Both the position numbers and the translations under genes were made by a program. This document shows positions 8,241-14,636 of a stretch of 36,952 nucleotides of DNA, in pieces (the first letter of the stretch is position 1; every line of letters starts with the position of its first letter). The stretch is taken from contig SBBG01000032.1 of the NCBI GenBank assembly GCA_005240065.1, forward strand, positions 1 through 36,952. The letters run 5' to 3'. Source of the stretch: Gammaproteobacteria bacterium (GTDB lineage: Bacteria; Pseudomonadota; Gammaproteobacteria; Ga0077554; Ga007554). The notes beneath the pieces were generated by a model, which was not told where the DNA came from, searched no databases, and saw nothing but the letters and a program-made list of their open reading frames with translations.

Positions 8241-8847
8241 CGCCATCGCCCTTGCCATGACCGGCGCCTCGGGAGCGGCCTATGGCCTGCGCCTGCTGGA
8301 GTGCCTGTTGCGGGCGGACAATCAAGTGTATCTGATGGTGTCCGCGCCGGGACAGGTGGTGGTGGCGATGGAGACGGATATGAAACTGCCGGGCCGGCCC
8401 GACGAGATGCAGGAAATGCTCACCATACACTATGCGGCCAAGCCCGGCCAGTTGCGGGTATTCGGCAAGGATCAGTGGACAGCGCCGGTCGCCAGCGGCA
8501 GCAATGCGCCGCGGGCGATGGTGGTGTGCCCCTGCACCTCCGGCACGCTGTCGGCCATCGCCAGCGGCGCCAGCAACAACCTGCTGGAGCGTGCCGCCGA
8601 TGTGATGATCAAGGAGCAGCGCAAACTGATTCTGGCGCCGCGTGAGATGCCACTGTCGGTGATCCATCTGGAAAACATGCTGCGCCTGGCGCGGCTGGGG
8701 GTGGTGATCATGCCCGCTAATCCCGGCTTCTACTATCGCCCGCAGCGCGTCGAAGACCTGGTAGATTTCGTCGTGGCGCGCATCCTCGATCATCTCGATA
8801 TAGAACATGATCTGATGCCGCGCTGGGGGGCTGAATATGACGAATGA
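8230..8847 (+). CDS. ubiX: Flavin prenyltransferase UbiX
   Basis: UbiX attaches dimethylallyl phosphate to FMN to make prenylated FMN, the cofactor of the UbiD decarboxylase in ubiquinone biosynthesis. The N-terminal FMN-binding MTGASGAAYGLRLLE, the middle CPCTSGTLSAIASGASNNLLERAADV and the C-terminal PREMPLSVIHLENMLRL and FYYRPQ segments are all family signatures. The length of 205 residues is usual. It overlaps mpl at its start and the LON-domain gene at its end, so the three are translationally coupled. Some such proteins are called PAD1; the biochemical role is the same. Confidence 0.95.
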   Translation: MSRNAIALAMTGASGAAYGLRLLECLLRADNQVYLMVSAPGQVVVAMETDMKLPGRPDEMQEMLTIHYAAKPGQLRVFGKDQWTAPVASGSNAPRAMVVCPCTSGTLSAIASGASNNLLERAADVMIKEQRKLILAPREMPLSVIHLENMLRLARLGVVIMPANPGFYYRPQRVEDLVDFVVARILDHLDIEHDLMPRWGAEYDE

Positions 8848-9427
8848 GTTGAGTATCCCGCTGTTCGCGCTACACACCGTACTCTACCCCGGCGGCCCGT
8901 TGCCGCTGCGCATCTTCGAGCCGCGCTATCTCGACATGGTGAGCGCCTGCCTGCGTCAGGGCAGCGGTTTTGGCGTGTGTCTGATCCGCAGCGGGAAAGA
9001 AGTCGGCATGGCCGCGCAGACTTATGATGTCGGCACGCTGTCGTCGATAGTCGACTGGCACATGCGCCACGACGGGCTGCTCGGCGTCACGGTGCGCGGC
9101 CAGCAGCGCTTTCGCATTGTCTCGGAACAGGTGCAGCCCAACCAGCTCATCATCGCCGATGTCGAGCTGATTCCCCCGGAGTCCGAGATGGATGTGCCCG
9201 CCGAGTACCTGTCACTGGTCGATCTGCTGCGGCAGATGATCGAGCAGATCGGCCATCATTACAGCAGCATCCCCAGAAAATTCGCCGACGCCAGTTGGGT
9301 CAGTTGCCGCCTCGCCGAGCTGCTGCCGATCCCCCTGGTGCAAAAGCAGCACCTGCTGCAACTCGACAACCCCTTGCAGCGCCTCGATCGGCTTGGCAAT
9401 ATTGTGGAACAGCTTGGGATACGGTGA
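8837..9427 (+). CDS. LON substrate-binding-domain protein
   Basis: The protein is only the N-terminal substrate-binding domain of Lon protease (196 residues), with no ATPase or Ser-Lys protease domain. The typical opening IPLFALHTVLYPGG.LPLRIFEPRYLDM is present, followed by GFGVCLI and the GTLSSI strand. Stand-alone LON-domain proteins are widespread in proteobacteria; their role is poorly known, perhaps in binding unfolded proteins. It overlaps ubiX by 11 bases and its TGA (9425-9427) shares a base with the ATG of the next gene. Confidence 0.9.
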   Translation: MTNELSIPLFALHTVLYPGGPLPLRIFEPRYLDMVSACLRQGSGFGVCLIRSGKEVGMAAQTYDVGTLSSIVDWHMRHDGLLGVTVRGQQRFRIVSEQVQPNQLIIADVELIPPESEMDVPAEYLSLVDLLRQMIEQIGHHYSSIPRKFADASWVSCRLAELLPIPLVQKQHLLQLDNPLQRLDRLGNIVEQLGIR

Positions 9428-10674
9428 TGCCGAGCGCCGCCTACGATATCGTCATCACCGGCGCCGGCATGGTCGGCGCGGCGCTGGCTTGCGCATTGGG
9501 CGCGAGCGGCCTGCGCATCGTGGTGATCGAGGCGCAGCCGCTGCCGGCCGGCATCCATCCCGGCGATGACTACGATCTGCGCGTCTCCGCCATCACTCGC
9601 GCCTCGCAGCGTATCTTCGAGTCGGTGGGGGCCTGGGACGGCATGTGCGCGCGCCGTATCAGCCCGTTCCGCGATATGCACGTCTGGGATGCCGCAGGTA
9701 ACGGCGAGATTCATTTCGACAGCGCCGAGATCGGCGAAGACACGCTCGGTCACATCATCGAAAACCGCGTTATCCAGCTTGCCTTGCTGGAACGGATGCG
9801 CGCTTTGGACAATGTCGAGCTGATCCTGCCGGCGCGCCTGATGGAATTCGCCACCCATGCCGATAGCGTGGAGCTTCGGCTCGATGACGGACGCTGTCTG
9901 GTGGCGCGGCTGGCGGTGGGCGCCGACGGCGCCGAATCCCATCTGCGGCGGCTGGTGGGTATTGCCACACGCGGCTGGAAATATGAACAGAAGGCGCTGG
10001 TCACCACTGTCCAGACCGAACTGCCGCACCGTGAGACCGCCTGGCAACGCTTCCTGCCCACCGGCCCGCTGGCCTTTCTGCCGCTGGCCGACGGGCGCAG
10101 CTCCATCGTCTGGTCCACCACACCGGAGCGGGCCGATACGCTGCTGGCCATGGATGAGAAAGGCTTTCTAGCCGAATTGGAGCAGGCGTTCGACGCCAGG
10201 CTAGGCTGCATGATCGCCAGCCCAGGCCCGCGCGCCGCGTTCCCGTTGCGTCTGCAACACGCCACAGCCTACACCGCCCCGCGTATCGCATTGATCGGCG
10301 ATGCCGCGCACATCATCCACCCCCTCGCCGGCCAGGGCGTCAATCTTGGCCTGTTGGACGCCGCAACGCTCGCTGAAGTGGTGCTCGACGCGCAACGCGC
10401 CGGCAAGGACATCGGCGCATTGGTCACACTGCGTCGTTACGAGCGCTGGCGCAAGGGCGGTAACCTCGCCATGATGGCCGCCATGGACGGCTTCAAACGC
10501 TTGTTCGGCAGCGACCTCACGCCGCTGAAACTGCTGCGCAACCTGGGCCTCAACATCACCAATGCCGCCGTGCCCGTGAAAAACATCGTCGTGCGTCACG
10601 CGATGGGGATGAGCGGGGATTTGCCGAGCATGGCGTGCGGGCCGATGAAAGCTGGTCAGTGCGGTTTATCGTAG
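9427..10674 (+). CDS. FAD-dependent ubiquinone-biosynthesis hydroxylase, UbiH/UbiI/UbiF family
   Basis: Members of this flavoprotein monooxygenase family hydroxylate the ring of ubiquinone precursors. The FAD-binding GAGMVGAALA is at residues 11-20, GADGAES lies in the middle, and the second FAD motif GDAAHIIHPLAGQGVNLG is in the C-terminal third. The length of 415 residues is normal. Which ring position it hydroxylates cannot be decided from sequence; the RFLPTGPLAFLPL segment is general to the family. I start at the ATG at 9427 because it overlaps the LON gene stop and gives the canonical N-terminus; the frame is open further upstream but reads through LON. The stop codon TAG and the last codons abut a family B repeat, so the extreme C-terminus (after about MACGP) may be altered compared with relatives. 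Confidence 0.93.
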   Translation: MPSAAYDIVITGAGMVGAALACALGASGLRIVVIEAQPLPAGIHPGDDYDLRVSAITRASQRIFESVGAWDGMCARRISPFRDMHVWDAAGNGEIHFDSAEIGEDTLGHIIENRVIQLALLERMRALDNVELILPARLMEFATHADSVELRLDDGRCLVARLAVGADGAESHLRRLVGIATRGWKYEQKALVTTVQTELPHRETAWQRFLPTGPLAFLPLADGRSSIVWSTTPERADTLLAMDEKGFLAELEQAFDARLGCMIASPGPRAAFPLRLQHATAYTAPRIALIGDAAHIIHPLAGQGVNLGLLDAATLAEVVLDAQRAGKDIGALVTLRRYERWRKGGNLAMMAAMDGFKRLFGSDLTPLKLLRNLGLNITNAAVPVKNIVVRHAMGMSGDLPSMACGPMKAGQCGLS

Positions 10675-10722
10675 GGTGCGCTGTGCGCACCGGACAAGTG
10701 GTGCGTATGACGCACCCTACGA
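10669..10722. repeat. Family B interspersed palindrome, copy 2
   Basis: TCGTAGGGTGCG (from 10669) and CGCACCCTACGA (ending at 10722) are perfect inverted arms around a spacer of about 30 bases. The TAG at 10672-10674 inside the left arm is the stop codon of the hydroxylase gene. The element could also fold into a transcript-end hairpin between the two convergent genes. Confidence 0.8.
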
Positions 10723-10734
10723 TATGCCGCCAGT

Positions 10735-11106
10735 TTACTTGCCCATCGGCGGATGGCCCTTCATCATGTCATGCCCCGGCATGTCTTTATGCATCTCCTT
10801 CCACTTATCCGCCATCTCCTTTTCTTTTTTCATGATCTCATCCAGGCGCGCAATGTTGTCGGCGAGTTTCTGGCGGTCGGAGGCGGAGGGTTGATGGTTC
10901 AGATCCTTCAGGATCACCATCACATCCTTCAGCATGCCCTTGACTTCCATCATCGTCTGCTGATGCTCTTTCATCATCCCGCGCCACATCGTCTTGTGGT
11001 CCTTCGTAGCCTCCCCCGTCGCGCCCGCGGTGTCGGCGGCGAAGGCATTGCCGGCGGACAGGGCGCCGGCCAGCGCGAAAACGGTGAATATTTTCGGTGT
11101 TCTCAT
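10735..11106 (-). CDS. Methionine/histidine-rich periplasmic protein, unknown function
   Basis: This 123-residue protein has a signal peptide (MRTPKIFTVFALAGALSAG, cleavage probably after AFA). The mature chain is helical, rich in Met, Lys and His. Examples are HKTMWRGMMKEHQQTMMEVKGMLKDVM and the tail HKDMPGHDMMKGHPPMGK written in short pieces: MMKEHQQTMME, MHKDMPGHDMMKGHPPMG. Met/His-rich segments in periplasmic proteins often bind copper or silver, so a metal-binding role is possible but not shown. The ATG at 11106 follows GAGGAGAGAG; a TTG start at 11121 gives no better context. It is convergent with the UbiH/UbiI-family gene. Confidence 0.75.
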   Translation of the reverse strand: MRTPKIFTVFALAGALSAGNAFAADTAGATGEATKDHKTMWRGMMKEHQQTMMEVKGMLKDVMVILKDLNHQPSASDRQKLADNIARLDEIMKKEKEMADKWKEMHKDMPGHDMMKGHPPMGK

Positions 11107-11293
11107 GGTCTCTCTCCTCAAGATGCGGTTATTGATTGATGATGTCTTCCATTACCTCCGGAACAAGCATATAGACTTGTAACCGATAGTTGTCAAGAAG
11201 GTTCGCGGCCCACAAAGTTCAAGCCGCTCTTGTATCCCGCCGTCTTCTGATGTACCATCTTGCCCCTTTACGCAGATTTTTGGAGCGATTCGG

Positions 11294-11722
11294 ATGAAAA
11301 CCTTTAGCGCAAACCCCACGACGGTCCGCCGTGATTGGTATGTGGTGGACGCCTCCGGCAAGACCCTGGGCCGCCTTGCCGCTGAACTCGCGCGTCGTCT
11401 GCGCGGCAAGCACAAGGCCGAATACACACCTCACGTCGATACCGGCGACTACATCGTCGTGGTGAACGCCGCCAAGGTGCGTGTCACTGGCAACAAGCTG
11501 GCGGACAAGATGTACCATCGCCACACCGGCTACATCGGTAACCTGAAAACCATCAGTCTCGGCAAGTTGCTCGACAAAACCCCCGAGCGCGCCATCGAGA
11601 TCGCTGTCAAGGGCATGCTGCCCAAAAACTCGCTGGGCCGCGCCATGTTCCGCAAGCTCAAAGTCTATGGCGGTGCCGAGCACAAACACACCGCGCAGCA
11701 GCCCAAGGCGTTGGAAATCTAA
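11294..11722 (+). CDS. rplM: 50S ribosomal protein L13
   Basis: The 142-residue protein is full-length L13, an early-assembling large-subunit protein. Signatures are the N-terminal [28 protein letters not shown] and the central [11 protein letters not shown]. The C-terminal [15 protein letters not shown] is also typical. A GGAGCGATTCGG segment precedes the ATG. It forms an operon with rpsI, as usual, but the spacing of 160 bases is unusually long and contains three hairpins. Confidence 0.97.
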   Translation: MKTFSANPTTVRRDWYVVDASGKTLGRLAAELARRLRGKHKAEYTPHVDTGDYIVVVNAAKVRVTGNKLADKMYHRHTGYIGNLKTISLGKLLDKTPERAIEIAVKGMLPKNSLGRAMFRKLKVYGGAEHKHTAQQPKALEI

Positions 11723-11727
11723 TGGAA

Positions 11728-11828
11728 GCGCTGAATAATTCCATTCTGGAATTCTCAGCGCGCGGAAAGCGAAAAATGTCATTTTTGCTTTCCTTCATTT
11801 TTCAATCACTTGCCGTGATTGAAAAATG
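11728..11828 (+). promoter_or_regulatory. Three consecutive inverted repeats between rplM and rpsI
   Basis: Hairpin 1 (11728-11761) pairs GCGCTGA with TCAGCGC and AATTCCA with TGGAATT. Hairpin 2 (11764-11793) pairs GGAAAGC with GCTTTCC and AAAAAT with ATTTTT. Hairpin 3 (11796-11828) is a perfect 14-bp stem, CATTTTTCAATCAC with GTGATTGAAAAATG, around the loop TTGCC. None has a U-tract, so terminator function is doubtful. A role in mRNA stability, processing or uneven expression of the two ribosomal proteins is inference. Confidence 0.65.
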
Positions 11829-11882
11829 CTGGCACATCCATGTGCCGCAGAAACCGCAAAATTTAATCAGCAGGATATAGTC

Positions 11883-12275
11883 ATGGCACAAGCACAAAAT
11901 TACGGCACCGGCCGCCGCAAAAGCTCCACCGCGCGGGTCTACGTCCGTCCCGGTAGCGGCAAGATCGTCATCAACGACCGTCCCATCGAAGAATACTTCG
12001 GCCGCGAAACCTCGCGCATGATCGTTCGCCAGCCGCTGGAAAGCGCCAATCTGGCGGGCTCCGTCGATGTCAATGTCAATGTCGCCGGCGGCGGCAACAC
12101 CGGCCAGGCCGGCGCCATCCGCCACGGCATCGCCCGCGCCCTGCTCGGCTACGACGAAAACCTGCGCCCCGGCCTGCGCAAGAGCGGCTTCCTCACCCGC
12201 GACGCGCGCGAAGTAGAACGCAAGAAAGTCGGCCTGCGCAAAGCGCGCAAGCGTCCGCAGTTCTCGAAACGATAA
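11883..12275 (+). CDS. rpsI: 30S ribosomal protein S9
   Basis: The 130-residue protein matches S9 over its whole length. It begins [21 protein letters not shown] and ends with the conserved basic tail [17 protein letters not shown], whose last arginine contacts tRNA in the P site. I start at the ATG at 11883, which follows a purine-rich CAGGATATAGTC; the longer open frame upstream is the hairpin region. It is the second gene of the rplM-rpsI operon. Confidence 0.97.
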   Translation: MAQAQNYGTGRRKSSTARVYVRPGSGKIVINDRPIEEYFGRETSRMIVRQPLESANLAGSVDVNVNVAGGGNTGQAGAIRHGIARALLGYDENLRPGLRKSGFLTRDAREVERKKVGLRKARKRPQFSKR

Positions 12276-12320
12276 ATCAGTAGCGAGCTTCGAGTGCCAA
12301 GTGGCGAGATTCCGCAACGC

Positions 12321-12595
12321 ATGGAAGCGTTGGAGAATCTCGAGGTATGGAAGCGGAGCTGTCGGCTTTGTGTTCAATTACACGAGGTCATGGCAAGTTG
12401 CCCCGTGATTATGGCTTCAAGGATCAAGTTACCCGATCCACACTCTCCGTTCCTTCAATATTGCCGAAGGTTATGAGCGGGGTGGCCCGAAATAAATCGC
12501 ACGCTTTTTAAGAATCGCCAAAGGTTCTGTGGGGGGAGGGCGCTGAGTTGTCCAGGATCCTGCGAGGTCTTATCAAATACTACGAAACCAAATAA
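12321..12595 (+). pseudogene. Decayed four-helix-bundle (23S rRNA intervening-sequence-type) protein gene
   Basis: The start reads MEALENLEVWKRSCRLCVQLHEVMASC, which matches the opening of the small four-helix-bundle family (xLxVWxxSxxLxxxxY). The reading frame then shifts. RDYGFKDQVTRSTLSVPS follows in another frame, then NIAEGYERGGPK in a third, then EINR and FLRIAKGSVG, and finally LRGLIKYYETK followed by TAA at 12593-12595. At least four frame changes are needed to join these pieces, so the gene is not functional. The family includes proteins encoded in 23S rRNA intervening sequences; its role is unknown. It sits between rpsI and a tRNA gene. Confidence 0.8.
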
Positions 12596-12629
12596 AATCT
12601 ACCCTTCGTTACTCGCTGCTAAATCATAC

Positions 12630-12703
12630 TGGGGGATCGTCTAGTGGTAGGACTACGGACTCTGACTCCGTCAACCTAGGTTCGAATCCTAGTCCCCCAG
12701 CCA
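12630..12703 (+). tRNA. tRNA-Gln (anticodon CTG)
   Basis: The cloverleaf is complete. The acceptor stem TGGGGGA pairs with TCCCCCA. The D-arm contains AGTGGTAG. The anticodon stem ACGGA/TCCGT holds the loop CTCTGAC with anticodon CTG. The T-stem CTAGG/CCTAG holds TTCGAAT. The discriminator is G and CCA is encoded (12701-12703). CTG decodes CAG glutamine codons. Confidence 0.95.
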
Positions 12704-12735
12704 ATTTTTTCCGATTTCCTCTGAGGCTGTCCGCG

Positions 12736-13110
12736 CTACGCCGCTTTTCCCAGCAGCGGCAGATGCACCTCGATTTCATCCCAGGGCACGAAGACACGGC
12801 CATCTTCGTTGCGCTCGATGGCCAGCCACTCGATCAATGCGGCGACGTCACCGTGCACGTTTTTGTAGTTGCGCTTGAGGGCGCGGGCCAGTGCCGCCAC
12901 CGAAAGTGGTCCTTGCGCGCGCAGAAAGGCGACCAGCTCCAGCCGCTTCGGTGTGAAGACCGCCAGCATCTGCGGCAGTGACTCGAAGCTCACCCCGTAA
13001 TACGGCTCCGGGGTCTTGCCTTGTTGCAGCGCCTCCATCGTAACCTGCGCTCGATGCAGGCTTGCCGTCATCGGTTCGGCCACCTTTACATGCAGCACCT
13101 TGATCGTCAT
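12736..13110 (-). CDS. Winged-helix DNA-binding protein, probable antitoxin of a TumE-type module
   Basis: This 124-residue protein has a helix-turn-helix in its C-terminal half: LSVAALARALKRNYKNVHGDVAALIEWLAIER, seen here as the pieces VAALARALKRNYKNVHGDV and LIEWLAIER. It resembles the HVO_A0114-type putative DNA-binding proteins found next to TumE (DUF6516) toxins. The ATG at 13110 overlaps the end of the upstream gene by four bases (13107-13110), the usual coupling of toxin and antitoxin. I infer that it neutralises the neighbour and represses the shared promoter. It ends close to the tRNA-Gln gene on the other strand. Confidence 0.8.
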   Translation of the reverse strand: MTIKVLHVKVAEPMTASLHRAQVTMEALQQGKTPEPYYGVSFESLPQMLAVFTPKRLELVAFLRAQGPLSVAALARALKRNYKNVHGDVAALIEWLAIERNEDGRVFVPWDEIEVHLPLLGKAA

Positions 13111-13385
13111 CGCGCAGCCTCCATCACGTCGTTCCAGAAATCGCGGAGCAAGATGGGCACATCGACAAACGCGTAGGGCATTTCCTCTTCACCCAAGTGT
13201 TTGTGGTCGCCCTTGCCGCGCTCGTTGTCATAGCCCACGACCCGTGCCCCGTCCACCACGTATACCAGGCGGTACTTGAATCCATGTTCGGACGGCGGCA
13301 CGGGTTGCGGCACCCGCCAGATTATAATCTGCACGAACCCCGCCCCAAAAGCGTGTTTGTCGATAAGGATTGGGGTCGCGCTCAT
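13107..13385 (-). CDS. TumE/DUF6516 family putative toxin
   Basis: The 92-residue protein fits the DUF6516 (TumE) family: AFGAGFVQIIIWRVPQPVP near the start, then FKYRLVYVVDGARVVGYDNE and the GKGDHKHLG segment that carries conserved Asp and His residues. Family members are the putative toxin partner of the winged-helix gene that overlaps its end. The molecular activity is not established here. The start codon (13383-13385) is preceded by no ribosome binding site and lies next to a palindrome and promoter that would give a nearly leaderless transcript. Confidence 0.8.
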   Translation of the reverse strand: MSATPILIDKHAFGAGFVQIIIWRVPQPVPPSEHGFKYRLVYVVDGARVVGYDNERGKGDHKHLGEEEMPYAFVDVPILLRDFWNDVMEAAR

Positions 13386-13421
13386 ATGGTCTATGAGACC
13401 ATGGCGAACCTATGGTGTCAA
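13386..13421 (-). promoter_or_regulatory. Promoter and palindromic operator of the TumE-type module
   Basis: On the minus strand TTGACA (13421-13416, perfect -35) is followed after 17 bases by TCTCAT (13398-13393, a 4/6 -10). The palindrome ATGGTCT-ATG-AGACCAT (13386-13402) overlaps the -10. A start site about seven bases after the -10 would fall on or near the toxin ATG. This is a good candidate for autoregulation by the antitoxin. Confidence 0.55.
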
Positions 13422-13522
13422 GCGCCATTCCAGTGTGATGAGTCATTTTTGATGGAACGTACCGGTTGCACGGGAACGACAAAAAGTGAATTTTTAGAAG
13501 TGTCCTATATCGTTACTTTTTG

Positions 13523-13567
13523 TTGATATTGTTTCGAAATCAGTACAAACTGGTCTACAAACTGGTC
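13523..13567 (+). promoter_or_regulatory. Promoter and tandem-repeat operator of the Phd/VapC module
   Basis: TACAAACTGGTC occurs twice in perfect tandem (13544-13555 and 13556-13567), just before the ribosome binding site TTGGAGG of the antitoxin gene. TTGATA (13523-13528) is a 5/6 -35 and TACAAA (13544) a 4/6 -10, though the spacer is 15 bases. Phd antitoxins bind repeated sites at their own promoter, so this is a plausible operator. Confidence 0.6.
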
Positions 13568-13581
13568 TGATTGGAGGTGCT

Positions 13582-13824
13582 ATGAAAACGGTCGGTGCTT
13601 ATCAGGCAAAAACTCATTTGCCCGAGTTGCTCGATGAGGTGGCGAAGGGGGCGAGGGTGATGATTACCAAGCGTGGGGTGCCTGTCGCCATGTTGGCGCC
13701 AGTGCCGGTGTCCAAGGGAAGAAATCTGGCGGAAATCGCCGAAGGCTTCAGGAGAATACGGGAAGGCATGCCCAAAGTGGGTATGTCCATAAAGGATATG
13801 ATCGCGGAAGGGCGACGCTTCTGA
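13582..13824 (+). CDS. Phd/YefM-family antitoxin
   Basis: The 80-residue protein opens with the Phd/YefM DNA-binding signature: GAYQAKTHLPELLDEVAKG, then VMITKRGVPVAMLAPV. The C-terminal tail (RIREGMPKVGMSIKDMIAEGRRF) is the part expected to wrap around the toxin. GGAGG lies five bases before the ATG. The stop codon shares a base with the ATG of the PIN-domain gene at 13824, so the pair is coupled. It probably represses its own promoter through the tandem repeats upstream. Confidence 0.93.
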   Translation: MKTVGAYQAKTHLPELLDEVAKGARVMITKRGVPVAMLAPVPVSKGRNLAEIAEGFRRIREGMPKVGMSIKDMIAEGRRF

Positions 13825-14267
13825 TGCCTGGTCCCGTGCGTTTTATCTTGGATGCATCGGTGGCGCTGAGCTGGTGTTTTCCCGATGAGGCTGGCGATTA
13901 CACCAATGGCGTGCTTGCGCTGCTCACGCAGAGTGATGCTCCTGCCGCCGCCATGGCGCCCGCCATCTGGCCGCTGGAAGTCGTCAATGCGCTGCTGATG
14001 GGTGAACGTAAGCGGCGGCTGACCGAGGCGCAGACTCTGCAAGTGATCGAATACTTCGAGTCTTTGGATATCTCCGTGGACGAGGGTGGTCAGGAACGGA
14101 CATTTGGGGTGATTTTATCCTTGGCGCGCGAGTATGACTTGTCCAGTTATGACGCGGCGTATCTCGAACTGGCAATGCGTTCGGGATTGCCCATGGCGAC
14201 ACAAGATAAAAAGCTTGCGGCGGCGGCGCGGCGAAGCGGAGTGAAATTGCTGATACCGGGCGGGTAG
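13824..14267 (+). CDS. VapC-like PIN-domain ribonuclease toxin
   Basis: The 147-residue PIN domain keeps all four acidic metal-binding positions: Asp10 (FILDASV), Glu52 (PLEVVNAL), Asp110 (LSSYDAAYLELA) and Asp128 (ATQDKKLA). PIN toxins of this kind cut tRNA or rRNA; the target here is unknown. It is paired with a Phd-type rather than VapB-type antitoxin, a known mixed arrangement. All catalytic residues are intact, so the toxin should be active. Confidence 0.93.
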   Translation: MPGPVRFILDASVALSWCFPDEAGDYTNGVLALLTQSDAPAAAMAPAIWPLEVVNALLMGERKRRLTEAQTLQVIEYFESLDISVDEGGQERTFGVILSLAREYDLSSYDAAYLELAMRSGLPMATQDKKLAAAARRSGVKLLIPGG

Positions 14268-14364
14268 CGTGTGAAGAGATAGCTACGCCGTCTCGCGCTT
14301 GCGCATCGTTTCATAGCCAATGCAGGTCGGCCGCCATGCCCGTTTCGAAACGCGCCCAGCCAGT

Positions 14365-14414
14365 GTAGGGTGCGCCGCGCGCACCATCCGTGCGGTGCGT
14401 GAGACGCACCCTAC
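14365..14414. repeat. Family B interspersed palindrome, copy 3
   Basis: GTAGGGTGCGCCGCGCGCAC and GGTGCGTGAGACGCACCCTAC form the inverted arms. It lies in the 369-base gap between the PIN toxin gene and the first porin. The right-hand part of the gap holds the palindrome at 14471 and the porin leader. Confidence 0.8.
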
Positions 14415-14470
14415 GAAGCTCACGATAGTGCAATATTTGCACTTAAGTCAATCCGCACAGGGCAGGGAAG

Positions 14471-14598
14471 CCGGAAATTTCCGGGCTGTATCTTTTTTAC
14501 AACATCTTTTGTCCTTCTGTCGCATTTTTGAAAAAAGTTGTTGCGTTCGCGCAAAGCCATGATTTAGAGTCCACGCTACGTCATCCTTGGTGGATGAC
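14471..14598 (+). promoter_or_regulatory. Porin leader: palindrome and 5' UTR hairpin
   Basis: CCGGAAATTTCCGG (14471-14484) is a perfect 14-bp palindrome about 150 bases upstream of the first porin. It could be an operator, or a hairpin with the following TCTTTTTT. GTCATCC-TTGGT-GGATGAC (14580-14598) can form a 7-bp stem-loop in the probable 5' UTR. Promoter elements are not obvious. Function is inference. Confidence 0.4.
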
Positions 14599-14636
14599 TT
14601 TCTCAACCCAAACCAACTTCAAGGGAGAGTATACAA

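Noticed and set aside
9295-9426. Upstream extension of the ubiquinone hydroxylase frame
   Set aside because: This part reads through the end of the LON-domain gene; the ATG at 9427 gives the normal FAD-binding N-terminus.
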